This document shows positions 25,201-34,271 of a stretch of DNA of 64,000 nt, one piece after another. A program made the translations under genes and the position numbers. Under the pieces are notes generated by a model that saw only the letters and a program-made list of their open reading frames with translations, was not told the DNA's origin and did no database searches. The DNA is taken from positions 62,001 through 126,000 of the forward strand of contig CAMBLO010000001.1 in NCBI GenBank assembly GCA_945868505.1, in the 5' to 3' direction. Positions within the stretch are counted from its first letter, which is position 1. Every line of letters starts with the position of its first letter. This DNA comes from an uncultured Clostridia bacterium. Its GTDB lineage: Bacteria > Bacillota > Clostridia > Lachnospirales > Anaerotignaceae.

Positions 25201-25488
25201 TTGAATATTGAATTGTTATTGACACAGGCATTGGGGTATTTCTTCTACTTGTTGGAGATCCTGATTTTTGTGCGTATCATCCTTTCCTGGTTTCCCTTTG
25301 GCTATAACAGTGCCATTGGCCGTTTTCTGTATAATATGACAGAGCCGATTCTGGGGCCTGTAAGGAATATGGTGGATCGTTCTCCCATCGGCGGCGGCAT
25401 GGGGCTGGATTTCTCCCCTATTTTCGCATTGATTCTGATGCGTATTGTGCAGAGCCTGCTGATTGGTGCTGTCCAGATGATTTTCTGA
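25201..25488 (+). CDS. YggT family membrane protein (YlmG)
   Basis: 95 residues, two membrane segments, with the conserved FVRIILSWFPF and MTEPILGPVRNMV motifs. The family is linked to division and osmotic or envelope functions. TTG start with AAGGTGG. It overlaps the next gene by one base (TGATG). Confidence 0.88.
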   Translation: MNIELLLTQALGYFFYLLEILIFVRIILSWFPFGYNSAIGRFLYNMTEPILGPVRNMVDRSPIGGGMGLDFSPIFALILMRIVQSLLIGAVQMIF

Positions 25489-26285
25489 TGGGTATGGACA
25501 GACAGGCATTGCTGAAAAGCGTACCGGAAGGAGAGGAACGACTGCTGTTTGCAAAGGCATTGGATCAGGCACTTTTTGCCATGAAACGCAGACAGCCCGC
25601 TTTCACGGATTTTATGGACAGGGCGAAGTGTGCCCGTTTTGCGGAGCGGCTGCGGGGCATCCGTGAATTGCAGGTGACTCTTTTTGGGGGCACGGAGGAT
25701 TGCGAACGGCAGATGATGGGCTTTTCTCTGGCGGAAGAAGAAATTCCTTTGGAAGAATTTCCTATCAAAATCATTGAAATCAGAAGAAAAAACAAAAAAT
25801 TCGGACAGGCAGACCTGAGCCATAGGGACTATCTGGGCTCTATCCTTGGACTGGGCATCGACCGGGGCAAGGTGGGCGACATTTTGGTGGCTGAGGATTC
25901 TGCGGTCTGTTTTGTGGCGGAGGAAATTTCGTCCTACATAACTGCTGTGCTGGAGCAGGTTTCTAAAACTGCCGTGGTGGCGGAGGAAACCGAGGGGGTC
26001 GATGCCATACCCCGGCGACAGACAGAAATCAAGCGACTGACGGTGGCTTCCATGCGGCTGGATGCCGTGGCGGGGGAGGCGTTCCATTTGGCAAGAGGAA
26101 AGGTGCAGACCCTCATCGGTGCGGAAAAAGCAACAGTCAATTGGAACATCGTAACAAATACGTCCCATCTGTTAAAGGAAGGGGACATGGTATCCCTGCG
26201 GGGCTTTGGGCGTTTTCGCGTAAAAAGCATCGGCGGGAAAACAAAAAAAGACAGAACAGGATTGGAAATCGAAAAATATGTGTAA
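25488..26285 (+). CDS. YlmH family RNA-binding protein (S4 domain)
   Basis: 265 residues. An N-terminal ylmH domain (with FFGG-like LFGGTEDCERQMMGF and DYLGSILGLGIDRGKVGDI) precedes a C-terminal S4 RNA-binding domain (RLDAVAGEAFHLARGKVQTLI). YlmH-type proteins bind ribosomal RNA and have been linked to ribosome rescue. Translationally coupled to the ylmG-like gene. Confidence 0.9.
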   Translation: MGMDRQALLKSVPEGEERLLFAKALDQALFAMKRRQPAFTDFMDRAKCARFAERLRGIRELQVTLFGGTEDCERQMMGFSLAEEEIPLEEFPIKIIEIRRKNKKFGQADLSHRDYLGSILGLGIDRGKVGDILVAEDSAVCFVAEEISSYITAVLEQVSKTAVVAEETEGVDAIPRRQTEIKRLTVASMRLDAVAGEAFHLARGKVQTLIGAEKATVNWNIVTNTSHLLKEGDMVSLRGFGRFRVKSIGGKTKKDRTGLEIEKYV

Positions 26286-26297
26286 GGAGGGTTTTTC

Positions 26298-26777
26298 GTG
26301 ATCACACCCAATGATATCGTGACCAAGGACTTTAAAAAGGTGGCTGTAGGCTATTCCCCCGAAGAAGTAGATACATTTCTGGATGATATCTATGAGGACT
26401 ATGAAAAGCTGTATAAAGAAAGCCTGAGGGAAAGAACGAAAGTGGAAGCTGTGGCTGAGGATACAGACCGGTTAAAGCATCTCGAAAAATCCATCGAGCG
26501 CACACTGAGCTTTGCAGAATCCGCTGCGGAAGAAACAAAGGCGGCTGCTAAAACAGAAGCGGAAGCCATCATCAAAGAAGCAAAGCAGCAGGCCCAGGAA
26601 ATCCTTGCTGCGGCAAGAACAAAATCCTATAAGCTGGAACAGGAGATCGCAGGCTTGGAAAACCGCTACGAATTGATGAAAACAAGAGTAAAGCTGCTGC
26701 TTTATGCAGAAATCGAATTGCTGGATAAAGGCGAGATTCTGGCAGAAAAAGAAGCAAACGCGCAGGAAACAAAATAA
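26298..26777 (+). CDS. divIVA: DivIVA domain protein
   Basis: 159 residues. The N-terminal membrane-binding module (ITPNDIVTKDFKKVAVGYSPEEVDTFLDDI, residues 1-30) leads into a long coiled coil. DivIVA recognises curved membranes at poles and septa and positions division proteins. GTG start after AAGGAGGG, 12 bp behind ylmH. Confidence 0.93.
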   Translation: MITPNDIVTKDFKKVAVGYSPEEVDTFLDDIYEDYEKLYKESLRERTKVEAVAEDTDRLKHLEKSIERTLSFAESAAEETKAAAKTEAEAIIKEAKQQAQEILAAARTKSYKLEQEIAGLENRYELMKTRVKLLLYAEIELLDKGEILAEKEANAQETK

Positions 26778-26853
26778 GAACGGACAAGCTGCGGCAGAAA
26801 ATGGAATCGTTTTTTTGCCGTGGCTCGTTTTGTATAAAGCGGAGAAACCCGAT

Positions 26854-26910
26854 TTCATTTTATATGGAAGGCGGAGATGCTTGCGAACTTCGCTTTCCAT
26901 ATAAAATGAA
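26854..26910. repeat. Long inverted repeat between divIVA and lspA
   Basis: TTCATTTTATATGGAA (26854-26869) is perfectly complementary to 26895-26910. Four more pairs (one wobble) extend the stem to 20 bp around a 17-nt loop. Confidence 0.6.
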
Positions 26911-26926
26911 GCAGATTTGCGGAGTA

Positions 26927-26961
26927 AATTCATTCATAGGGCGCAGCCCTATGAATGAATT
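26927..26961. repeat. Second inverted repeat between divIVA and lspA
   Basis: Perfect 16-bp arms AATTCATTCATAGGGC / GCCCTATGAATGAATT with a GCA loop. Followed by TTTCTG, so it might act as a weak terminator or an RNase site. Confidence 0.6.
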
Positions 26962-27010
26962 TTCTGAATTTGAGAACTTCAAAAAAGTTTTTCTGAAAGG
27001 AATGATAAAT

Positions 27011-27499
27011 TTGAATATAATACCGATTATTGTAACAATAGGCCTGATTTTACTGGATCAGGGGACAAAGCTTTGGGCATTGAGCAGCCTGAAGCCCATC
27101 CACAACATGACAGTGGTGGAGGGCTTTCTGGATCTGACCTTCGTGGAAAACAGAGGGGTGGCCTTTGGGATGTTTTCAGGGAAAAGATGGTTTATTCTGG
27201 TGCTGACGGGGCTGATCGCCGGCGCACTGGTTTATTTCTACCGCACCTTGCCGAAGAAGGCGGAATATACCCCTGTCAGGGTGTCTCTGTTGCTGATTCT
27301 TTCCGGTGCCATCGGCAATATCATCGACCGCATGTTCCGTGGCTATGTGGTGGATTTTTTTGAATTTACATTTTTCGACTGGCCCGTGTTCAATGTGGCA
27401 GATATCTATGTGGTCGTAGGGGTCATTTTGCTGACATTCTTGATTTTGTTTGTTGTCAAGGATGATGACCTTTCTGTAAAAAAGAAAAAGGATGAATGA
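27011..27499 (+). CDS. lspA: Lipoprotein signal peptidase (signal peptidase II)
   Basis: 162 residues, four membrane segments. Family motifs: DQGTKLW, FVENRGVAFGMFSG, and the catalytic aspartates in GAIGNIIDR and FNVADIYV. LspA removes the signal peptide from diacylated prolipoproteins. I prefer the TTG at 27011, 9 nt after GAAAGGA; the ATG at 27002 touches that ribosome site. The open frame upstream runs through the two inverted repeats and is not coding. Confidence 0.93.
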   Translation: MNIIPIIVTIGLILLDQGTKLWALSSLKPIHNMTVVEGFLDLTFVENRGVAFGMFSGKRWFILVLTGLIAGALVYFYRTLPKKAEYTPVRVSLLLILSGAIGNIIDRMFRGYVVDFFEFTFFDWPVFNVADIYVVVGVILLTFLILFVVKDDDLSVKKKKDE

Positions 27500-27500
27500 T

Positions 27501-28415
27501 ATGGAGTATTTTACCTTTGGGGCAGAAAAGGAGGACGTTGGAACAAGAATCGACGTGTTCCTTGCCGAAAATATGGAAAGTCTTTCCCGCAGCGGGGTGC
27601 AGAAGCTCATTGAGGAAGGGCATATCACTCTGAACGGCGGAAAGACAAAAGCAAATTATAAACTGCGGGAGAAAGACATCATCGATGTGGAAGTGCCCGA
27701 AGTGAAAGAAGTGGAAATTTTGCCGGAGGATATCCCTCTGGATATTTTATATGAGGATACAGATGTGATTGTGGTGAATAAGCCTCAGGGTATGGTGGTG
27801 CATCCAGCCCCCGGGCATACCAGTGGCACACTGGTTAACGCATTGATGTTCCATTGCGGCGATGAGTTAAGCGGCATCAATGGGGAAAAGCGTCCCGGTA
27901 TCGTTCATCGCATCGATAAGGATACCTCTGGTGTCCTGATGATTGCCAAAAATGACATGGCACACCAGTCTCTGGCGGCACAGCTGGCAGAACACAGCAT
28001 CACCAGAAAGTATAATGCCATCGTTTATAATGGTTTTACCGAGAACGAGGGGACTGTGGACAAGCCCATCGGCAGAAACCCACAGGACAGAAAGAAAATG
28101 GCTGTGACGGAAAAACACAGCCGCCATGCGGTGACCCATTACCGTGTCATTGAACGAATGGAAAAATTCACCCTCATCGAGGCACAACTGGAAACGGGCA
28201 GAACCCACCAAATCAGAGTACACATGACCTATATCGGGCATCCCTTGTTGGGCGACCCCGTCTATGGCCCTAAAAAACAGCCCATTCAATTGGAGGGACA
28301 GGCTCTCCATGCCCGTGTACTGGGCTTTATCCACCCCAGAACCGGGGAATATCTGGAATTTGAGGCACCTTTGCCACCTTATTTTGAAGCATTGCTGGAA
28401 CGACTGCGGAAGTAA
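27501..28415 (+). CDS. RluD-type 23S rRNA pseudouridine synthase
   Basis: 304 residues. It has an N-terminal S4 domain (TRIDVFLAENMESLSRSGVQKLI), then a pseudouridine synthase domain with catalytic HRIDKDTSG and GRTHQIRVHM. It isomerises uridines in rRNA. ATG 27501 is 8 nt after AAGGA; the in-frame ATG 27492 overlaps the lspA end. The lspA-rluD order is conserved in Firmicutes. Confidence 0.92.
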   Translation: MEYFTFGAEKEDVGTRIDVFLAENMESLSRSGVQKLIEEGHITLNGGKTKANYKLREKDIIDVEVPEVKEVEILPEDIPLDILYEDTDVIVVNKPQGMVVHPAPGHTSGTLVNALMFHCGDELSGINGEKRPGIVHRIDKDTSGVLMIAKNDMAHQSLAAQLAEHSITRKYNAIVYNGFTENEGTVDKPIGRNPQDRKKMAVTEKHSRHAVTHYRVIERMEKFTLIEAQLETGRTHQIRVHMTYIGHPLLGDPVYGPKKQPIQLEGQALHARVLGFIHPRTGEYLEFEAPLPPYFEALLERLRK

Positions 28416-28430
28416 GTAGGAGGAAACATC

Positions 28431-29360
28431 ATGCCGCTGACGAAGAAAGACTTTTTTGGCCTTAGGGATATGAGCGCGGATGATATCCGTTATATCCTTG
28501 GTACGGCTGAAACCATGAAATATATTCTGAATCAGAAAACCAAGAAAACACCCCATTTGCAGGGAAAATCCGTCATCATGCTGTTTTATGAACAGAGTGC
28601 CCGTGCCAAACTGGCTTATGAATTGGCGGCACAGCATCTGAGTGCCAATGTCATCGATATGACAAACTCTGTCCATTCCATCGAAAAGGAAAGCCTGCAG
28701 GATATGGGGCAGCTCATCGACCAGATGGGGGCGGATTTTATCATCCTGCGTCATTCTATGGCAGGCGCACCCAGACTTTTGGCAGACTGTGTGGAAGCCT
28801 CTGTCATCAATGCGGGGGACGGCTTCAACGAAAACCCCGGTCAGTCCCTGCTGGATCTGCTGACCATTAAGGAGCAAAAGGGCGGCTTTGAAGGGCTGAA
28901 GGTGGCCATCATCGGCGACCTGCTGCATAGCCGTGTTTCCAAAAGCAATATCTGGGGCTTGACAAAGCTGGGGGCGGAGGTTTGTGTTTCCGGCCCTCCC
29001 ACACTGCTTTTGCCGGATGTGGAAAAATTCGGTGTCAATGTGTATTACGATGCCAGAGAAGCGGTGAATAATGCGGATGTTATCTTGACGACCCGTATGC
29101 GTCTGGAAACGCAGGATAAAACCTTCCTGCCTTCTTTGGATGAATATAAGCGGTTTTTCCGCATCGATGAAAACCTGCTGCGCTATGCGAAAAAGGATGC
29201 GATCGTTATGCACCCCGGCCCCATCCAGAGGGGGATCGAGATTTCACCCGGTGTTATCGACGGCAAGCAGTGTATCATCAATGACCAGATCGCCAACAGC
29301 GTTGCGGTGCGTATGGCGATGTTCTATATTCTTTCTCAGGTGGGAGGTGCTTGGAGATGA
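28431..29360 (+). CDS. Aspartate carbamoyltransferase-like protein with altered active site
   Basis: 309 residues, full PyrB length and fold signatures (VINAGDG, QSLLDLLTI, GDLLHSRVSKSN, MHPGPIQRGIE). The carbamoyl-phosphate loop STRTR is SARAK (residues 56-60), so both threonines are replaced. The catalytic His of HPTQ is Asn (NPGQ, 135-138), the RxQ aspartate-site pair is RMR (222-224), and the SxxKGE loop is one residue shorter (SIEKES). His108 and the Arg of GDLLHSR remain. From known ATCase chemistry this predicts no or different activity. It overlaps the pyrC-like gene by 4 bp. General databases would label it pyrB; I withhold the symbol. Confidence 0.85.
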   Translation: MPLTKKDFFGLRDMSADDIRYILGTAETMKYILNQKTKKTPHLQGKSVIMLFYEQSARAKLAYELAAQHLSANVIDMTNSVHSIEKESLQDMGQLIDQMGADFIILRHSMAGAPRLLADCVEASVINAGDGFNENPGQSLLDLLTIKEQKGGFEGLKVAIIGDLLHSRVSKSNIWGLTKLGAEVCVSGPPTLLLPDVEKFGVNVYYDAREAVNNADVILTTRMRLETQDKTFLPSLDEYKRFFRIDENLLRYAKKDAIVMHPGPIQRGIEISPGVIDGKQCIINDQIANSVAVRMAMFYILSQVGGAWR

Positions 29361-30628
29361 AGACCATTTTGAAAAACTGCAGATTGGTTGGCACGACCCA
29401 TGAGAAAGAGATGCTCTGGGATATTTATGTGGAAAACGGCATCATTGAAAAAATCGGTCAGAATCTTGAACAGGAAGGGGCCAAGGTGCTGGATGTGGGC
29501 GGACACATGGTTTTGCCCGGTCTCATTGATATGCACTGCAATATTTGCGACCCCGGTCATGAATATATTGAGGATATCGCCACAGTATCCCGTGCCGCTC
29601 TGCGCGGGGGCTTTACGACTATCACCTGTGAACCCAATACCAGCCCTGCCATCGATAATAAGACCGTTGTAGAATACATCGTTTCCAAATCCAAGGAGAA
29701 TTCTTTGGTGAATATCCATCCCTATGGCAGTATGTCCATCGGATGTGAAGGGAAGGAAATGGCGGAAATTGGCGAAATGTACGATGCGGGTATCGTTGGT
29801 ATCTCTGATGGGGATGAATTTACGGATTCTGCGTCATTTCTGAGAAACGTGATGGTCTATACAAAAATGTTTGACCTGCCCGTCATCACCCATTGCGAGG
29901 ACAGATGGCTTTCCGGCGTGGGTGTCATGAACGAGGGCTATACGGCAGCCTGTCTTGGCTTGACGGGGATGCCCAGAGAAGCGGAAGAAGTCATTGTTGC
30001 CCGCAATTTGATTCTGGCAGAACGGACAGGGGCCAGACTGCATTTGGCACATATCAGCACAAAGGGCTCTGTGCAGCTGATCCGTGAAGCAAAGGGCAGA
30101 GGCGTTTCTGTGACAAGTGAAACCTGCCCCCATTACTTTATCCTGACAGAAGAAGCCATTGGCGATTATGATACATTGGCAAAGGTGAACCCCCCTCTGC
30201 GTACCAGAGAGGATGTGGATGCCATTTTGGAAGGTATTGCCGACGGCACCATCGATGTGATTGCTTCTGGACACAGCCCCACTAATATGACAGAAAAAGA
30301 AAGAGAATTCGATACGGCAGCTTATGGCATTTCCTCTTTGGAAACAGCCTTTGCCCTGAGCTATACCCATCTGGTAAAGACAGGGATCATCACTTTGGAG
30401 AAGCTGGTTCACATGATGTCTGTCAAGCCTGCAGAGATTTTGAAATTATATAATAAAGGCATGATATTGGAAGGAAAGGACGCTGATATCATTGTGGTGG
30501 ATTTCCAAGAGTCTCGCCGCATCGACCCCATCCATTTCGCATCCAAGGCGAAATTTTCTCCCTTTGCGGAGGAAGAGGTGCGGGGCAAAGTCCTTTATAC
30601 TATGGTGGGCGGCAAGCTTTTGCATTAA
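29357..30628 (+). CDS. Dihydroorotase-like protein lacking metal ligands
   Basis: 423 residues with the class I DHOase/amidohydrolase layout and many conserved segments (LPGLIDMH, EPNTSPAID, THCED with His179, AHISTKGSVQLI with His232, VNPPLRTREDV). The metal motif DxHxHxR is D-M-H-C-N-I-C (second His to Asn62, Arg to Cys64), and the catalytic ATDHAPH is ASGHSPT (Asp to Gly305, last His to Thr309). A standard binuclear zinc site cannot form. Coupled to the pyrB-like gene by ATGA overlap, with GGGAGG 9 nt upstream of the ATG. Non-catalytic DHOases that scaffold ATCase are known in some bacteria, but there the ATCase is intact. Confidence 0.85.
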   Translation: MKTILKNCRLVGTTHEKEMLWDIYVENGIIEKIGQNLEQEGAKVLDVGGHMVLPGLIDMHCNICDPGHEYIEDIATVSRAALRGGFTTITCEPNTSPAIDNKTVVEYIVSKSKENSLVNIHPYGSMSIGCEGKEMAEIGEMYDAGIVGISDGDEFTDSASFLRNVMVYTKMFDLPVITHCEDRWLSGVGVMNEGYTAACLGLTGMPREAEEVIVARNLILAERTGARLHLAHISTKGSVQLIREAKGRGVSVTSETCPHYFILTEEAIGDYDTLAKVNPPLRTREDVDAILEGIADGTIDVIASGHSPTNMTEKEREFDTAAYGISSLETAFALSYTHLVKTGIITLEKLVHMMSVKPAEILKLYNKGMILEGKDADIIVVDFQESRRIDPIHFASKAKFSPFAEEEVRGKVLYTMVGGKLLH

Positions 30629-30656
30629 AGCCTATCGATAAATGAGGTGTAAATGA

Positions 30657-33600
30657 ATGTATTTGAAACGATTGGATTTACAGGGTTTCAAATCCTTTCC
30701 TGAAAAAGTGAAGCTGGAATTTAATCCCGGTGTGACGGCGGTGGTCGGCCCCAACGGCAGCGGCAAGAGTAATGTTTCCGATGCGGTGCGTTGGGTGCTG
30801 GGGGAACAACGTGCCAAAAGTCTGCGGGGCGATAAGATGGAGGATATCATCTTTGCCGGCACGGAAAACCGAAAACCTCTGGGCTTTGCGGAGGTTTCTA
30901 TTCTGATCGATAATCAGGATGGCAAGCTGCCCTTGGAATATTCCGAGGTGCAGGTGACCCGACGGGTGTTCCGCAGCGGCGAGAGCGAATATCGCATCAA
31001 CGGCACAGCCTGCAGGCTGAAGGATATTCAGGAATTGTTTATGGATACGGGCGTTGGCCGAGAGGGGTATTCCATCATCGGGCAGGGGCGTATCGATGAA
31101 ATTTTGAGCGCGAAAGGCGAAGAACGCCGCAGAATTTTTGAAGAAGCGGCGGGGATCGTAAAATATAAAACAAGAAAAAATGAAGCGGCTAATAAGCTGG
31201 AAAAGGAACAGCAAAACCTGCTCCGTGTGGATGATATTATCGGGGAGCTGGAAGTGCAGGTGGGCCCGCTGGAACAGCAGAGCGAAAAGGCAAAGGAATA
31301 CCTGCGGCTGAAGGAACACCTGAAACAGGCGGAAACGGCGGCATTCTGCAAGGATGTGGAACGCATCGGCAGCCAGTTGGAAAAACTGGAACAGGACGAA
31401 GCCGCTGCCAAAGAGCAGATGGCAGACAGCCTGCAGAAAAGCAGTGCAGAAAAGGAAAGCGCCGCTGCCCTGAGAGAAAGAACCGAGGAACTGGACAGCC
31501 TTTTGCAGCAGCAGAATGAGGAAATGACCGAGCTGCGAGGGGAAATGGAAAAGACCGAGGGCGAGATTCGCCTGCGGGAAGAGCAGCGGCAAAATGATGC
31601 GGCAAACAGAAGCCGTATCCAAGAGGAAATGGCGGAAAAAGCCGGAAAACAGGCGGATAACGAAGCAGAACAGGAGCTTTGCCGGAGCAAGATGGCAGGG
31701 TTGCGGCTGGAAATGGACCGCCAACAGGAAGAGTTGGACAAACTGGAGGGAAAATACGTTTCCCTGAGTTCTGCCCTGAGCCAGAATGAAACGAGGGCAG
31801 AATCCTTCAAGGATGAAATTTTCGAGCAAATCCGCATCGGCACAGAAGCCAAAGGGGAGATCTCCAAAAGAGAAGCCATGCAGGAGCAGTTCCTTGCCAG
31901 AAAAGAGCAGTTGTTGGCGGAAAAGGAACATACGGAAAGCCGTCTACATCAGTATGAAGTGCATTTGCAGGCATTGGAAAAACAGGAAAACGACCGAAAA
32001 GAGCATATCCAATACTTGGAACAGGAGCTGGATGTCTTGGAGCAGGACAGAGCCCATGCGGCGCAGGAAAAACAAAAGGCAGAATCCAGCCTTTCGGGGC
32101 AGGAAAAACGCATTTCCGAGACCCGTTCTCGTCTATCCCTTCTGATGGAAATGGAGCGGGAGCATGAAGGCTTTTTCAACAGTGTCAAGAGCCTTTTGAA
32201 CCTGCAGGATAAGGAAAAAAGAGGCATTTGCGGTGCCGTTGGGCAGCTATTGAAGGTGGAGGAAGAATATGAAACCGCCATCGAAGCGGCCTTGGGCGGC
32301 GCACTGCAGAATGTGGTTACCGAAACGGAGGAGGATGCCAAGGAGGCGATCCAATACCTGAAAAAGCATAATCTGGGTCGTGCTACCTTCCTGCCTGTGA
32401 CAGCCATCAAGGGCAGACCCCTGGAAGGTAAAAATGCCATCATGGCGGAGGTGGGTGTCATCGGTACAGCCTATGATTTGGTCACTTTCGATGAAAAATT
32501 CCGACAGATCGCATTGAATCTGCTGGGACGCATCGTCGTGGTGCAAAATTTGGACAAAGCGGTGCAGTTGGCGAAAAAATACCGCCATCAGTATAAATTG
32601 GTTACATTGGAAGGGGATATTCTGAACCCCGGCGGTGCCATGACCGGTGGTTCTGCCCAGAAAAAAGCCCTGCACGTTTTCGGCAGGAGCAGAGAGATCA
32701 GAAACCTGAGAGAAGCGCTGCAAAGTGCCACAGAGGATGCAGCAATGCTGCGGGAAAAGCTGCTGCTTGCCAATGAGGATTTGCAGGAAATTGAAGAAGA
32801 AACTGTCCAGAAAAAAATGGAACTGCAGAAGGTCATGGTTACCCTGAGCAGCGGCAGCGGCGAAAAGGAAAAGACCATTGCCGACAAAAAGGAAGCAGAG
32901 GAAAAGCTTTCCCTGTTGAAATTGGAAGAAACACAGTTGACAGAGCAGTTGGAGGGGACGCAAGCGGAAATCGGCTCCTTCCGAGCGGCGGCGGAGAAAT
33001 CCGAAAAAGCCATGGCGGATGCCAATGCACAACTGGCCTCTTTCCAGAGCAGCCTGACAGGAGACAAGGAAGAACGGGACGCTCTGATGGAAGAAATCAC
33101 CCGAAAGAAAATCGCTCTTTCTTCTTCCGGTCAAAATATTTACAGCATCGAAGAAACGCTGCTGCGCCTGAAAGAGGAAAATGCGGCATTGGTGAAGGAA
33201 CAGAAAAAAGCTGCGGAACAGCTGGCCTTCTATGAAAAGAATACCGACCTGCGGGCAGAGCAGCAAGAAGAACTGAAACAGAAAGCAGCCGTACTGCATC
33301 AGCAGGCGGAGGCTTTGCAGGAACGGCTAAACGAAACAGCAGCAGAAAAAGCCCAGACAGCAGAAATGGCGGCGAGGACAGAAGCAGCCGCAGCGGAATG
33401 GAAGGAAACGGCGGGCAAGCTGGAAAACGAACTCTTCCGCATTTCTACCAAAAAGGAAAAGCTGGAAGAGGAAAAACAGCATATCACCAACCAGATGTGG
33501 GAGGAGTACGAAATGACCCTTCGTATGGCCCAGGAATATGCGGCAAACCTGCCGGAGGACATGGAAAAACGCCCCGTCAAGGAATGGAAAAATTTGATTC

Positions 33601-34226
33601 GTGCCTTGGGGAATGTCAATGTGGGTGCCATCGAGCAGTATAAAGAAGTGAAGGAACGATACGAATTTCTGACAGCCCAGAGAGAGGATATTTTGGAGGC
33701 GGAAGAAAAGCTTCGCCAGATTATCGAGGAGCTTTCCGTGCTGATGGAAAAGCAATTTCGGGAGCAATTTGCGGTCATTTCCGAGAATTTCTCCAAGGTA
33801 TTTCGGGAAATGTTCGGCGGCGGCAAGGCATACTTGAAGCTGACGGATACAGAGCATGTGCTGGAATCTCCCATCGAGATTGTGGCACAGCCCCCCGGCA
33901 AAAACCTGCAAAATATGCAGCTGCTTTCCGGCGGGGAACGGGCATTGACAGCCATCGCCATCCTGTTCTCTATCCTGAAAATGAAGCCATCACCCTTCTG
34001 TATTCTGGATGAAATTGAGGCGGCCTTGGACGATGCCAATGTCAGCCGCTACGCCCAGTATTTGAAGCGATTCAGCGAAGAAACCCAGTTCATCGTTATC
34101 ACCCATCGAAAGGGCACGATGGAATATGCAGATGTGCTGTATGGCGTGACGATGCAGGAAAAAGGCATTTCCAAGCTGATTTCCGTGGACTTCTCGGACG
34201 CACAGAAAGATGCACTGGTGGGATGA
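30657..34226 (+). CDS. smc: Chromosome partition protein SMC
   Basis: 1189 residues, the normal length. It contains Walker A GPNGSGKSN, a long coiled coil, the hinge (about 520-670, with GICGAVGQLLKVEEEYETAIEAALGG split over 523-548), a second coiled coil, the signature LLSGGERAL and Walker B CILDEIEAALDD. SMC with ScpAB condenses and segregates chromosomes. The smc-ftsY order is conserved in Firmicutes. The coiled-coil parts leave open antisense frames that are not genes. Confidence 0.97.
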   Translation: MYLKRLDLQGFKSFPEKVKLEFNPGVTAVVGPNGSGKSNVSDAVRWVLGEQRAKSLRGDKMEDIIFAGTENRKPLGFAEVSILIDNQDGKLPLEYSEVQVTRRVFRSGESEYRINGTACRLKDIQELFMDTGVGREGYSIIGQGRIDEILSAKGEERRRIFEEAAGIVKYKTRKNEAANKLEKEQQNLLRVDDIIGELEVQVGPLEQQSEKAKEYLRLKEHLKQAETAAFCKDVERIGSQLEKLEQDEAAAKEQMADSLQKSSAEKESAAALRERTEELDSLLQQQNEEMTELRGEMEKTEGEIRLREEQRQNDAANRSRIQEEMAEKAGKQADNEAEQELCRSKMAGLRLEMDRQQEELDKLEGKYVSLSSALSQNETRAESFKDEIFEQIRIGTEAKGEISKREAMQEQFLARKEQLLAEKEHTESRLHQYEVHLQALEKQENDRKEHIQYLEQELDVLEQDRAHAAQEKQKAESSLSGQEKRISETRSRLSLLMEMEREHEGFFNSVKSLLNLQDKEKRGICGAVGQLLKVEEEYETAIEAALGGALQNVVTETEEDAKEAIQYLKKHNLGRATFLPVTAIKGRPLEGKNAIMAEVGVIGTAYDLVTFDEKFRQIALNLLGRIVVVQNLDKAVQLAKKYRHQYKLVTLEGDILNPGGAMTGGSAQKKALHVFGRSREIRNLREALQSATEDAAMLREKLLLANEDLQEIEEETVQKKMELQKVMVTLSSGSGEKEKTIADKKEAEEKLSLLKLEETQLTEQLEGTQAEIGSFRAAAEKSEKAMADANAQLASFQSSLTGDKEERDALMEEITRKKIALSSSGQNIYSIEETLLRLKEENAALVKEQKKAAEQLAFYEKNTDLRAEQQEELKQKAAVLHQQAEALQERLNETAAEKAQTAEMAARTEAAAAEWKETAGKLENELFRISTKKEKLEEEKQHITNQMWEEYEMTLRMAQEYAANLPEDMEKRPVKEWKNLIRALGNVNVGAIEQYKEVKERYEFLTAQREDILEAEEKLRQIIEELSVLMEKQFREQFAVISENFSKVFREMFGGGKAYLKLTDTEHVLESPIEIVAQPPGKNLQNMQLLSGGERALTAIAILFSILKMKPSPFCILDEIEAALDDANVSRYAQYLKRFSEETQFIVITHRKGTMEYADVLYGVTMQEKGISKLISVDFSDAQKDALVG

Positions 34227-34271
34227 CGGAAAGGCTTTGATACATAAATAAATTTTGAAGGAGAAGGAAAA

